From Arabidopsis thaliana (Eukaryota > Streptophyta > Magnoliopsida > Brassicales > Brassicaceae): a stretch of DNA of 64,000 nucleotides. Shown here piece after piece: positions 10,210 to 20,460 of the stretch. The DNA is taken from contig NC_003075.7 in the NCBI RefSeq assembly GCF_000001735.4, positions 3,597,001 to 3,661,000 of the forward strand, given 5' to 3'. The position numbers and the translations under genes were made by a program. The notes beneath the pieces were generated by a model. It did no database searches, was not told the DNA's origin, and saw nothing but the letters and a program-made list of their open reading frames with translations. Numbering within the stretch: position 1 is the first letter of the stretch; every line of letters starts with the position of its first letter.

Positions 10210-11846
10210 TCCTAATGCGTGACAAATGATCTGCTACACCATTCTCAACTCCTTTCTTATTTCTAACCTCGATTTAAATTCCTGAAGAACTAAAATCCAT
10301 CTCAACAGTCTTGGCTTCGCATCTTTCTTTTGCATCAAATACTTCAAGGCAGCATGATCTGTGTGAACAATAACTTTGGATCCAACGAGATAAGATCTGA
10401 ATTTCTCGAAAGCAAACCACAGTTAACAACTCCTTTATGTAGTTGTATAACTTCTTTGAGCATCATCAAGTGTCCTACTTGCATAGTAGATGGCATGAAG
10501 TTTCTTATCCTTCCTCTGTCCTAGAACAGCCCCAACTGCACAATCACTAGCATCGCACCTTACCTCAAAAGGTAGATCCCAGTCTGGTGGTTGAACAATT
10601 GGTGCGCTTATCAAGGCTTGTTTTATCTGCTGAAAGGCATCATGACACTCTAGTGTAAACTCGAATGTGACTTCTTTACAGAGTAGAGCAGTCAGTGGTG
10701 TTGCGATTTTGCTAAAGTCTTTGATGAATCTCCTATAGAAACCAGTATGTCCAAGGAAACTCCTCACTGCTTAAACATTATCGGGTGCTAAAAGACTTGT
10801 CATAACTTCGATCTTAGCTCTATATACTTCTATACCATGCTCAGAAATCTGGTGACTAAGAACTATCCCATCCTGCACCATAAAGTGACATTTCTCCCAA
10901 TTCAAAACCAGATGTTTCTCCTCACATCTTGCTAACACTTTGCTGAGATTCTCTAAACATCCTCAAACGATGATCCATAAACTGAAAAATCATCGTTGAA
11001 GACCTCCATGATATCCTCAATCATGTCTGTGAAGATAGACATCATACCTCTCTTAAATGTTAAAGGAGTATTACAAAGACCAAAGGGCATTCTCCGATAA
11101 GCAAATGTACCATAGGGGCAGGTGAAAGTCGTTTTCTCCTGGTTGTCTGGATGAATCAGGATCTGAAAGAATCCTGAGTATCCATCAAGAAAGCAATAGT
11201 ACTTTTGATTTGCTAACCTTTCCAACATCTCATCGATAAATGGTAAGGGGAAATGGTCTTTCCTGGTGGCAGCATTCAGCTTTCTGTAATCGATGCACAT
11301 CTGATGGCATGTGATTGTCCGAGGAGGAATCAACTCGTCTTTCTCGTTCTTGACTACTGTAACTCCTCCTTTCTTAGGAACTACATGCACTGGACTAACC
11401 CAACTACTATCTGAAATCGGATAGATAATTCCTGCTTCCAACAGCTTCATAATCTCTTTCTTAACCACTTCTTTAAGATTCGGATTCAGTCTTCTCTGAT
11501 GTTCAACTGAAGACTTAGACTCATCCTCAAGGTGGATCCTATGCATGCATACATCCAGAGATATACCTGTAATGTCATCAAGCGAATAGCCAAGAGCTTT
11601 GCGATGATTGCGCAGCTTGCTTAGCAATAAGGTGAGCTCTGCGGGATTAAGGGAAGCATTCACTATAACAGGATAAGTGGAATTTTCACCAAGAAAACCG
11701 TACCTTAGCCCTGCTCGAAGTGGTTTCAAATCGATTTTTGGAGCCTTTGCTGGATCCCAATCTGGCTTAGAAGTCGGCGTTGGAGTCAAAGATGGAAGAG
11801 CTTCTTCAACTGTAAGTTGCATCACATGTTCGGTGTCATCTAGCAT
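10210..11846 (-). pseudogene. Athila-B reverse transcriptase and RNase H
   Basis: RT: VVKKEIMKLLEAGIIYPISD, SSWVSPVHVVPKKGG, MCIDYRKLNAATRKDHFPLP, YCFLDGYSGFFQI, then FNDDFSVYG, where the DD of the catalytic motif is retained. The reading breaks at 10953 and again at about 10768. RNase H continues from 10767 (MRSFLGHTGFYRRFIKDFSK, FEVRCDASDCAVGAVLGQ, YYASRTLDDAQ) to 10435. The region 10207-10434 reads further RNase H on minus with stops. Lineage: Athila. Confidence 0.85.
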
Positions 11847-11864
11847 CTTAGTAAATGTAGAAGT

Positions 11865-12590
11865 TTAACTGTCCAAATCTGCACTATCTTCTATGGAAGA
11901 GACCAAACCTCGCTCTAGTGGGTCTTCTAATTCCATCTCCAAAATATTATCTGAAGCTGATGAAGTGAAAGAATCTATCAAGAAAGTTTTCCCTTCTATG
12001 ATCGGTTTCTTGACCAAAGTGTTCATATCGAATTGCATAGTAAGATCGCCAATATTCAGCCCTATCCTTCGTTGTCGAACATCTATAATTCCTCCAGCTG
12101 TGTGCAAGAAGGATCGCCCAAGGATTAATGGATCCTTAGGTTCCTTCTTATAAGGCAAGACTACAAAGTCTGTAGGAATCATGCTCTTTCCAATCATCAC
12201 GGGAACATCGATAAGAATTCCATCTGGAATTCAGGTAGAACGATCTGCCAACACAAGGGTGATAAAGGTAGGCTCAAGATTGGAGTACTTAAGACGCATA
12301 GCAACTGAATGAGGCATCAGATTCACACTAGAACCGAGATCACATAAGGCTCTTGGGAAGGAATTATGGTTAATGGTGACACTTAGTACAAAGATCATGT
12401 AGCTTTCTTGGAAATCGTTCCTGAATGATATCGCTGCCCTGTTCTAAAATCATCATAACACTGCATTTTTTCGTCAAATTCTTAGTGACCATTATCTTGA
12501 CATACCTTCTTATTGTGGGAGAGAGATGAATAGCTTCAACTAGAGGCATCTCAACAATCAGCTTATCAATCATAGCCTTGCATCTGACAT
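11865..12590 (-). pseudogene. Athila-B aspartic protease region
   Basis: ORF 12200-11865 reads [20 protein letters not shown], then [19 protein letters not shown] and [10 protein letters not shown], the post-active-site half of the Athila protease. The upstream active-site half (12200-12590) is present but frame-broken (reads SRALCDLGSSVNLMPHS on minus near 12310-12350). An acidic spacer joins it to RT at 11846. Confidence 0.75.
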
Positions 12591-12593
12591 CAT

Positions 12594-13800
12594 CTAAGGC
12601 TTATCTTGACTTTTTAGGACTCTTCGGGAAAGAAATTCGTCGATTTGCTGACTTGGTTTCAGCTGGAATTTGCACATTGTCTGAACGAGCTGGGTGTCGA
12701 TCGACACCATCGGGAATAATTTCCTCCTCCTCCGTGAAATTATCGATTCTACTCGACAAAGGCAAAACAGAGACGTCAAGAGTAATTGGTATCGATCGAC
12801 ACCTTGATGTATCGATCGACACTGACTCTTTTTCTTCAATTGGAAAAGATGAAGGTTAAGCTGAACGTTCGCTCTGAAGTATTGGATTGAGCTGCTTTCC
12901 GCTACGTCGTGTGACTGCATTGATAGATGCTGATGTAGGAGAAGGCTCAAGGATACGAGATTGCGGATTGTTGATTTTCCCATTAAGATCTGTGTACTTG
13001 CTATTAAACTCATCCACGAGCTTTGTTTGGCTTGCAAGAATCTGCGCATGCATGGAGTCGAGTCGTTGTCTAAGAGGTGAGTGGGGCTGGGTAGGAGCAA
13101 AGATTGCTGAAACATGGTCCTCTTTGCTGCGGTGGCAATCTCAGCTGAAAGTCTTCGTTCGGTGTCAACTTCCTGTGTCGAAAGACTAGTTAAAGCATTG
13201 GTGATGAGGAGTAATGCTTCACTAGTGGTTCTTGTCATGAAGTGACAGTAGCTTGCTGCATTGAGTTGACTCCGGTATGGCTTGGCTATTCCTTTTTAGA
13301 ATAGATTGATGAGTTGGCTCTCTTCGAAGCCATGTTGGGGACATTCTCGCCGATAAGACCTGAAACGGAGCCAAGCTGCTGTAAGGGACTTGGCTGGAGC
13401 CTGAGTGAACGAATAGATTTGTAAACGAAGTGCCTCTGTCACGGATTCATCAAAGAAGTGATTCATGAATGGATTCTCTGTATCAGTCCAATTGGTTAGT
13501 GAACCTGGTTCTAGTTGACGCAACCATGATGTTCCTCTGGTCGCTAGAGAGTGGGGGAAGAGTTTGCAAAGAAGGTAATCAGCTGGTACACCTTCTGCTT
13601 TGATAGAGGATACTATGACTTTGAAGACTTTCAAATGATCTAATGGTGATTCATCGAGAGCTCCTCTAAACTTTCCTCTTCATACAAGATCATAATAGGC
13701 AGGGTGTACAGCAATGTCTTTTCTTTTAAATGGAGGTAGCTTGAATGCCGATTGGTTGGTGTAGAAAAGATCAGTTCTGTTAAAGTCGCCTATTCTAGCT
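12594..13800 (-). pseudogene. Athila-B gag
   Basis: Capsid core 13634-13296: MKVFKVIVSSIKAEGVPADY, LFPHSLATRGTSWLRQLEPG, NHFFDESVTEALRL, AWLRFRSYRRECPQHGF. This is the Retrotrans_gag pattern. The segment continues on minus at 13238-12594 as a serine/glutamine-rich region holding three more palindrome copies, translated as VDRHQ/SIDT. Frameshifts lie near 13250-13296 and 12850. The N-terminal part (13640-13800) reads NRTDLFYTNQSAFKLPPF. Confidence 0.78.
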
Positions 13801-14012
13801 GTCTGGTTCTGCAGAGGGTGTCGATCAACACCTTGATGGTGTCGGTCGACACTCGACACTATCGTGATTGTCTGTCATTTAAACGTGATTCTCAATCTGA
13901 AGGTACCTGAAAAACAAGAGACCAAAAGATAAAGAAACACGTGAATAGGTGATAAAAAAGAAGTATCTAGACTTAAAACGACACCTAGTCTAATGGTGAC
14001 CTAAAGGAGAAC

Positions 14013-14030
14013 TTCGACAACGGCGCCAAA
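14013..14030 (-). other. Athila-B primer-binding site
   Basis: Minus-strand TTTGGCGCCGTTGTCG sits two bases from the LTR end (AGATATCA). The TGGCGCCGTTG core is the usual tRNA-Asp-type primer site of Athila/Tat elements and fixes both the orientation and the LTR edge. Confidence 0.8.
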
Positions 14031-14032
14031 TT

Positions 14033-15080
14033 TGATATCTCTCAAATTGCCTTAAGCTTACTCCCTCAAATAAGAGATTGTCGTTAGCACTTAAGGGTCG
14101 AATTCCACTGAGCTAGCTCTTTATGTTCACACAATAGACTTATGATGTTTTTAAATAAGCTAGACAAAGTAAATGAATGTAAAAGACAAATAAGCAAGTA
14201 AACGAGTTGTAGATCCAAGTGACAAATAAGCAAGTAAACTCTCTATACTTAGAGCTAAGATAACCAGAGAAGCCGAGAAATCCTATACTAAAGCATGCAT
14301 TATTATCAAGCTTGATTAGTTCACCTAGTATCTAAAACAGAGTCCTTCTATGAGCCAACCTGTTATTTCTTAAATGCCTAGGCTCATCTATCATAGTTCG
14401 AACAACAAGTACCTATGGTGGGCATACCTATTATCTAATATCAAGTTCTAGGTGATCAATCTAAAACTAGCAATAAGAATAATCAAGATCAAGATGAAGA
14501 ACTCTAAGAATAATCCTAAGGGGTTTTCGATCTACTAATCCTTTCTAAATCCCTATTGAGACTCCTTAAACCCAACAAGGTGATTACTCAGACATGATAA
14601 TAGAAACACAAATCATAATCTGAATAGTTTGCATTGATGAATTAGAATATAAGTAAAAGGAGTTCAGAATTCTCTCTGCAGTGATTGGATTCTTCTCTCA
14701 AAATGTATCTCAATCTCTAAAAAACACTTAGGTCTAACAATGACCAAATAATAAGGTATATTCGTGTCTAAAAACGTGCAGGGACTACTTTGCAAATAAG
14801 GAAAACTTCAGGGCTTCTCAATGACTTGGCAAAAGACAGAAATTCTCTCGATCGAAATAAGGGTGTCGATCGACATAGGTGTGGTGATCGACATAGGTGT
14901 GGTGTCGATCGACACCATCGCGTGAAAAAACGTCTTAGATAATCTTCATTGCTGAAAAGCTTCCAAAATTCCTTATTATGCTCCATACCTCCCAGATGCG
15001 TAAGTGTACCTAAAATGACTCAAAACATACGGAAAAGACTAGAAAGACTCTAAAAACCATTCTGAAATTATGTTATAAAA
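14033..15080 (-). repeat. Athila-B 5' LTR (minus orientation)
   Basis: The LTR 3' edge is set by ATATCA next to the PBS at 14033. Homology with the oppositely oriented LTR at 15648-16845 is visible, for example the block around ATCTCTTATTTGAG and the GAGTCTTT/TTTTAGGTA block. The outer edge is not sharp; similarity fades near 15060-15080. Contains palindromes at 14862 and 14902. Confidence 0.65.
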
Positions 15081-15647
15081 AGAATATGTTCCTCTCCCCT
15101 TATAAAAAGAAAAATATAATGAGAGATTGAGACGACTTTCAGATAGTGTATAGGGGTAGGAATGTTTCCTATGACCCCATTATTATACATTATTTACAAT
15201 GATCAATTACAAATGTTGGAAAAATGCTGAGGGTGTCGATCCAGTATGCGAGTTCCCCTTTGTTTACTCTCTAAAAAGAATAAGTCTGGGGGAGAGAAAG
15301 AACACCGAAAAAAAAAATATATAAAGAATGGTGAATTTATCATGGTATAGTACATGAATGAGTCTAGAAGGATCTTGAATGTTGGCTTGTTTGATGAGAC
15401 CCAGCGATGAAACCCTGGTGGATATAGTTGTGGAACTTAGGTATGGAATCTAGAATGTTGTGTAAGCTTGTAGAGAAGTACATGTTGGTTAGGATTTGAT
15501 TAGACTTGTTAGGCATATGGACTTAGTTTGAATGATCATGGCAATAGGCTAGAGAATGTTGGGAGTTCCTTTGTTTTCAAAACCTCTTCCACTGGTTCGG
15601 CTTTTGTGTTTTGCTTGAGGGCAAGCAAAAGGTAAGTCTGGGAGAGT
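15081..15647 (+). other. Athila 3' internal non-coding region with two polypurine tracts
   Basis: Plus-strand 3' tail of a second Athila-B copy. It has the conserved GCTTGAGGGCAAGCAAAAGG (15612-15631), followed by the PPT AGTCTGGGAGAG directly before the LTR at 15648. A second PPT-like tract, AAGTCTGGGGGAGAGAAAG, lies at about 15275-15293. No coding. Confidence 0.6.
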
Positions 15648-16845
15648 TGATATAACCCGATTTTCACCAATTTGATCTATGTTTTAGGTATAAGATTTTG
15701 AGTCTTTATGTTATTTCTCGAGTCTTTTTAGTGCCTTTTCAGGTATTCTATGCAATGGGAAAACAATGGAGATAAGGAGACATTTTGGAGCAAAAGCTAA
15801 GGAAAAGGAAGCTAAGGACGATTTTGGTTCAGGAATCAGCGAGGAGTGTCGATCGACACACTCTTGGTGTCAATTGACACCAATTTTGGCCCAGCAGAAG
15901 TCCATGATGCTTTCAAGTTTACAGAAGAGGAAATTTGCCCCAGAAGACTTCCCTATTTGCATTATTAGTCCCTGGACGTTTTTAGGGTCTTTATGTATTG
16001 TTTTTAGACCTAAGTTTCATTTATCAAGTTCTTTCCAAACTCTATTGTGAGAGACATAAGCTATTCATCCATTGTTCTTGAGAGATTCATTCCAGATATT
16101 AATACAGTGAAGAGATCCCTTCTTTCCCCTTCTCTATCTACTGTGTTTATGTTTTCACACTCAAATATGTTGTTTGCTTCATCCAATATGTCTGAGTAAT
16201 ATGCTTGTTAGGAATAGGGTTTCTCATTAGGGATTCATATGGTTTAGTAGATTGCCCCCTCTGCTAGGTTTTCTGTAGAATTCTTCATCTTTAATTATGG
16301 CTAATGCTAAATCTAGAGTAATTAACTAGATCTTGAATCCAGACAATAGATATGCCCGCTATAGGTATCTGTAGTTGGATCTATTATTTGATGAGTCTGG
16401 TTTATAGGTGTGTAATAAGAATCGGCCTATCTACTAAGATGAACAATTGAACTCGTTAAGAATGCATATTTAGGTTGATAGTTTCTCGGTTTCTCAGGTT
16501 ATTAGTAGCTATAGATATAGAGAGTCTCGCGGCACGCCCACCGGTTATTCCATAATTAGAGTTTGAGTTTAAGAATGGTTCGATAACAACCTTGCTTTGA
16601 TTAGATCTACTAACCAATAGTTTCATGAGAATACCCTGTTCCTAGCTCTTTATTAAATCGTTTACAATACAATCAATCTGTTGTCTTTTTTACTTTGTTC
16701 TCTTTTATTTTCACTCATACCCTGCTAGCTTAATCTCGAGTATTAACTCAGTGTTTGAACAAAAGAACTCCATGACTTCGAGCATAAAATATTGCAATTG
16801 ATCTCTTATTTGAGAGAGTAGTTCTTGGTAATTTGAACCATATCA
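15648..16845 (+). repeat. Athila-B 3' LTR (plus orientation), 1198 bp
   Basis: Begins TGATATAACCC right after a PPT and ends ACCATATCA, giving TGATAT/ATATCA terminal inverted repeats. Shares blocks with the inverted LTR at 14033-15080. Carries the palindromes GTGTCGATCGACAC (15846) and GTGTCAATTGACAC (15867). The upstream element body is missing. Confidence 0.8.
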
Positions 16846-17037
16846 AAATCAATGATGAAATTAAGAAGAGAAAAGAGTTTAGAAGAATCTTCTCTAAAGG
16901 GAGTCACCACAGGGTTTTGCTCCCAAGAATAAAAGAGATAATAGTTGTTAGGATTAAATAATGACCTCTAAAACTATATATATATGTACTAAAACGTGCA
17001 CGGACTTCTTTAGAAATAAGGGAAAGTTTTTGGGATC
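16846..17037 (-). repeat. Athila-B LTR fragment (minus orientation)
   Basis: Resembles 14650-14830 of the minus LTR: the TCTTCTCT block, AATAATGACC, and AAAACGTGCACGGACTTCTTT versus AAAACGTGCAGGGACTACTTT. It lies between the plus LTR end and a Ptta fragment. Confidence 0.6.
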
Positions 17038-17470
17038 ATCGATGCCCATATCTGGGAAACGATGTGTGCGATCTGTGATACTGAAGAACCAATCACAAAG
17101 AGTCTGACATATTCCAAAGCTCGCATGTTTGACCGTAATGGGCTCGGTCCTCACATCAATTTATCGTTCGTATCAACAAATCCAATCAGAAATGGTAAAT
17201 AACTTCTTGTTCTCTCTGTTATTTGTTTTACATAGTCCAATGCAAGTTTAGATGTTGTCTTAGTCCTTGTTCATTTTTAACATTGCAGGAAGAGGAATTA
17301 GGAAGGACGGTGGGTCTTGGTGAGGTCTTTGTCAAGAAGCATACCAAACTAGATGGCACTTATGTCGATAAGAAGGCGGAGAAGATTGTTCAGAACTATG
17401 AGCAGAAATTGCAGGAGAAGTTGTCTAAAATGGAGGTAAAGACTTCAAATGTTTCAGACGGGGAATAACA
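17038..17470 (+). pseudogene. Ptta/En/Spm transposase fragment
   Basis: Reads WETMCAICDTEEPITKS, ARMFDRNGLGPH, then after an intron (about 17193-17288, CATTGCAG acceptor) ELGRTVGLGEVFVKKHTKLD and YVDKKAEKIVQNYEQKL, ending TAA at 17468. It overlaps in content with the Ptta gene at 8280-8660, so it is an independent copy. Flanked on both sides by LTR scraps. Confidence 0.7.
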
Positions 17471-17483
17471 AACCTCGGCAGCT

Positions 17484-17560
17484 GATAACACTGTATTTTA
17501 CTCATTTTAGGTGTATGTTTATCATCATTTAGCTGTGCATTTGCTCATGTGATCTTGCTG
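17484..17560 (+). repeat. Athila LTR start, fragment
   Basis: TGATAACACTGTATTTTACT onward closely matches the reverse complement of 50590-50664, the start of another Athila LTR. Similarity weakens after about 17535. Confidence 0.6.
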
Positions 17561-17729
17561 AGAAACATAATTTTGTGCTTGAAGATGATCAAGCTTGTGA
17601 CAAACTAATTCTTTCCAAATCGGTGCAACCGAGTACTACATTTTTTTTTTCACAAGTTCTTGAAGGACAATCTCAAGAAGAAGGTCAAAAGAGTTTGCCA
17701 TCGATTGTTACTGATTTGGAGAAGCAAAC
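17561..17729 (+). other. Unidentified open fragment before chromovirus LTR
   Basis: Open plus frame reading VLEDDQACDKLILSKS and GQSQEEGQKSLPSIVTDLEK, without a recognised family. It continues in frame into the LTR at 17730, so the downstream part of that ORF is not a real protein. Could be an old host or TE fragment that was the target of the chromovirus insertion. Confidence 0.3.
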
Positions 17730-18656
17730 TGTAACACCCAAATTTTGGATTGAAACGCGAGGCCCAAACCGAGCCTATTACGGAGTTAAACCCGAACCAA
17801 ACCCTACTATTCCCACGAGTGTATAAAAGAAAGACACAAACCTCAAAACAAGCCTTAGAAACCCTTGGCCGTCAAGTTACACCCTAAGCCTCGTATCGTT
17901 GTTTTAAGTCTCACTTCCATATCGGTTTGATTTCGTCCTAACTCGAACCTCGTTTGTTGCCTTTTATAGCACCACCCGAGTCACCTGAGACTCTCGTCAT
18001 GTTGAGCTTGTGCCGCCGTGTGAGATGTCGCCACCGGAACGGTAAAACCATGACTTAATCTTAGTTCTGATCTCTGTTTTTGTTATGGATTGTTAAATCA
18101 ATCTAACTAGTGAGAGCTGGAATCATCACAGATCTGTGTTATCAAAGCTTCCACTTCGCTGTTCAGTCCGTCAAGTCAAGCCGACGAGAAAGTTCGTAGA
18201 AAGAGGTAACGACGAAACCTTATTCTCGTATCCATGCTAAGGTGTTAAAGTGTGTTTTGATTATTGAACCAAACCCAAACAATCTAAACCGGAACTGTGT
18301 AATTAAATCCTTGCGCTGAATGTAGTTATTAAGGACGAGGGTTGATTTTTGGTTTGGTGGTAACTTACGTGAAAGTATGTTTATTAAATTGAAATTGTGG
18401 AGATGCTTAAGGTCACGAGGCGGCAATGGTTTTAGATTATTAAGTTAGCTTGTATCTTTCTTTTATACACTCGTTGAAATTGTGGAAACTGTTTTGATTT
18501 TTGTTGTTGTTAGCCTAAACTAAAAGTCAGCCGAATTGCTAAGATGAGGACATGTTCGTGTTTTTCTTCGTATATAAATATATTTACTTGATTACTTAAG
18601 CCGAATATACTTACGAATTACAAATATATGAATAATCGTATTTGTGTGTTTATGTG
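17730..18656 (+). repeat. Chromovirus 5' LTR, left part
   Basis: From TGTAACACCC to the Athila-A insertion point. A TATA-like GTGTATAAAAGAAAG lies at 17819-17833 and is also present in the 3' LTR at 46394. Ends with the target duplication ATGTG (18652-18656). Confidence 0.8.
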
Positions 18657-20460
18657 TGATAATAGGGTTTTTAGTCAATTATCTTAAAACACCAATCATG
18701 TCATTGTAGTATATTAGGTAGTCAATCCAAATAGGTGTGATGCTAGCAATCAAGATGCAATCAGAGTTCACAGAGACAAGCCAAGCAATAACAGGTTTTG
18801 GGGTTTCTAGCAGTCCTAAGTGAACATGCAGGAAACAAAAATTCAAGCAGAATAATAAAAACACTCGACCAACACAGCTTGTTACCAAGCACTGGGTGTG
18901 GTCGAGTAAACAGCAGAGACAATGACAAAGATACTCGACTGCACAGTCTGTTACCACAACTGGGTGTGGTCGAGTATCAGAGTGATAACAGGAGAGAAAT
19001 GCAAAAACTAAGCAACATGTAACAAGATGCAGTAGACAATAGCATAGTAAACAAATAAATCAATTAGATGAGGAATTCCCGAGGATGGGTAATTGAGTAG
19101 TTTTGTTTCCTCAGTTTACAGGTGATTGACATGCTCAATAAATTATCCCTAGACAACAAGTTTAATAACCAAATCTAAGTGTCACCGCAACAGAGACCCT
19201 CAAGTTACACCAGTCCCAGACTCAATCACCATTGACAAGAGCTAACTTAACAGGCATTAACAATAACCAAGTTAAAGCCAAAACGCTCCCTGTAACCAAT
19301 ACCTTGGTAGAGACCCACAAATCTCTGGAATTAGTGGTTCAGACATTTCATCGAACACCTTTTGGGTGCGGAAATGTTTGGGCTCTAATTCCAGTTGATC
19401 AGAAAGCAATAGGCATTAAGAACAACTAATCCACAAGGGATCTATAAATCAAAGTCAACCACCTAGTACACAGAGGATTCTAACTACTCTAACCCATCCT
19501 CAGAAACCTAGTCACTACTCAGACATCATTGTTGAAAGCATAAACGATGATAAGAATGAAAACATGATAGCAACAGAGTAATAGCGAGATGATAATAGGA
19601 TGAACAACTTAGTAAACGAAATGAAGAGCAAATACTGAATAGATTAAGAGAAATCCATATTACAAAATGTCAAGAACACACAACGTCTGCGGAAAAAAAC
19701 CTTGTTTCGAAAAATGTAAAGTACAAGCTACTTATAGGAAAAAATTCTGAAACCCTAATACTCAAAACAACACAGTACTGGGACGGATTTAAGAACGCCA
19801 CTCGACCCAGGTGGTCGAGTGATTGGTTGGAGTCTTCTTCTCTTACTTGCGCTCGAGTGTCTTGTTGAGTGCGGAATGGAGAAGACTCTGAAGCTGGCAG
19901 TCGAGTATGATGTCGAGTGGTGGAAGATGGTGGTACTCGACTTGGTGGTAGAGTGATTGGTCGAGTGTGCGATGATGAAGGGACTCGACCATGTAATCGA
20001 GTGGGAGATCGAGTGAAATGATCGAGTGAAGGTGATGGTGGTACTCGACCACGGGGTCGAGTGGTGATGTGAAGTTATGGGTTCGTCTACTTGACCAGGG
20101 GTCAAGTGGTGGTGAGAAGTGGTGATGCCATATACTCGACCAGGGGGTCGAGTGGTGATCAAGGGTGTTGCGGTCGAGTGATGTGCTGCGGAGGCCGTGA
20201 CCGAGTACTTCAGAAAGTCCAGGATGGTGGTACTTGGCATCGGGGTCGAGTATATTAATATGATGAAGTCCACTTCTTCCAATTAGCTCGTCAACAGCTC
20301 CAAATCACTTGAAAACAACACAAATATGCAACATGCATGCAAAACTATCCTAAACATGCAAAGTGATGACAAATGATGAGAAATAGTATAAAACAGTGGT
20401 GATATGATGCTAAAGTGATGACAAATGGATGCTCAAAACATGTAAAATGCACACTTATCA
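18657..20460 (-). repeat. Athila-A 3' LTR, 1804 bp
   Basis: TGATAATAGGG...CACACTTATCA. The part at 19798-20250 is packed with ACTCGACC/GGTCGAGT inverted pairs. Open frames there (such as 20282-19755) are translations of the repeats and not genes. Confidence 0.92.

Larger units (their letters stand above)
9790..15080 (-). mobile_element. Athila-B Ty3/gypsy element, minus strand, 3'-truncated
   Basis: Reading on the minus strand: 5' LTR (about 15080-14033), PBS, gag (13800-12594), protease (12300-11865), RT (11846-10953), RNase H (10767-10435) and the RNase H-integrase linker (10206-9790). It is cut off in the middle of the conserved RRYYWDEL motif at 9790, so integrase, ORF-1 and 3' LTR are missing. 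Many copies of the palindrome GTGTCGATCGACAC mark this family. All ORFs carry frameshifts or stops. Confidence 0.8.

Noticed and set aside
19755-20282. 175-residue minus-strand ORF rich in His/Ser/Thr (and the similar 40114-40563)
   Set aside because: Lies wholly in Athila-A LTRs and is made of translated ACTCGACC repeats.
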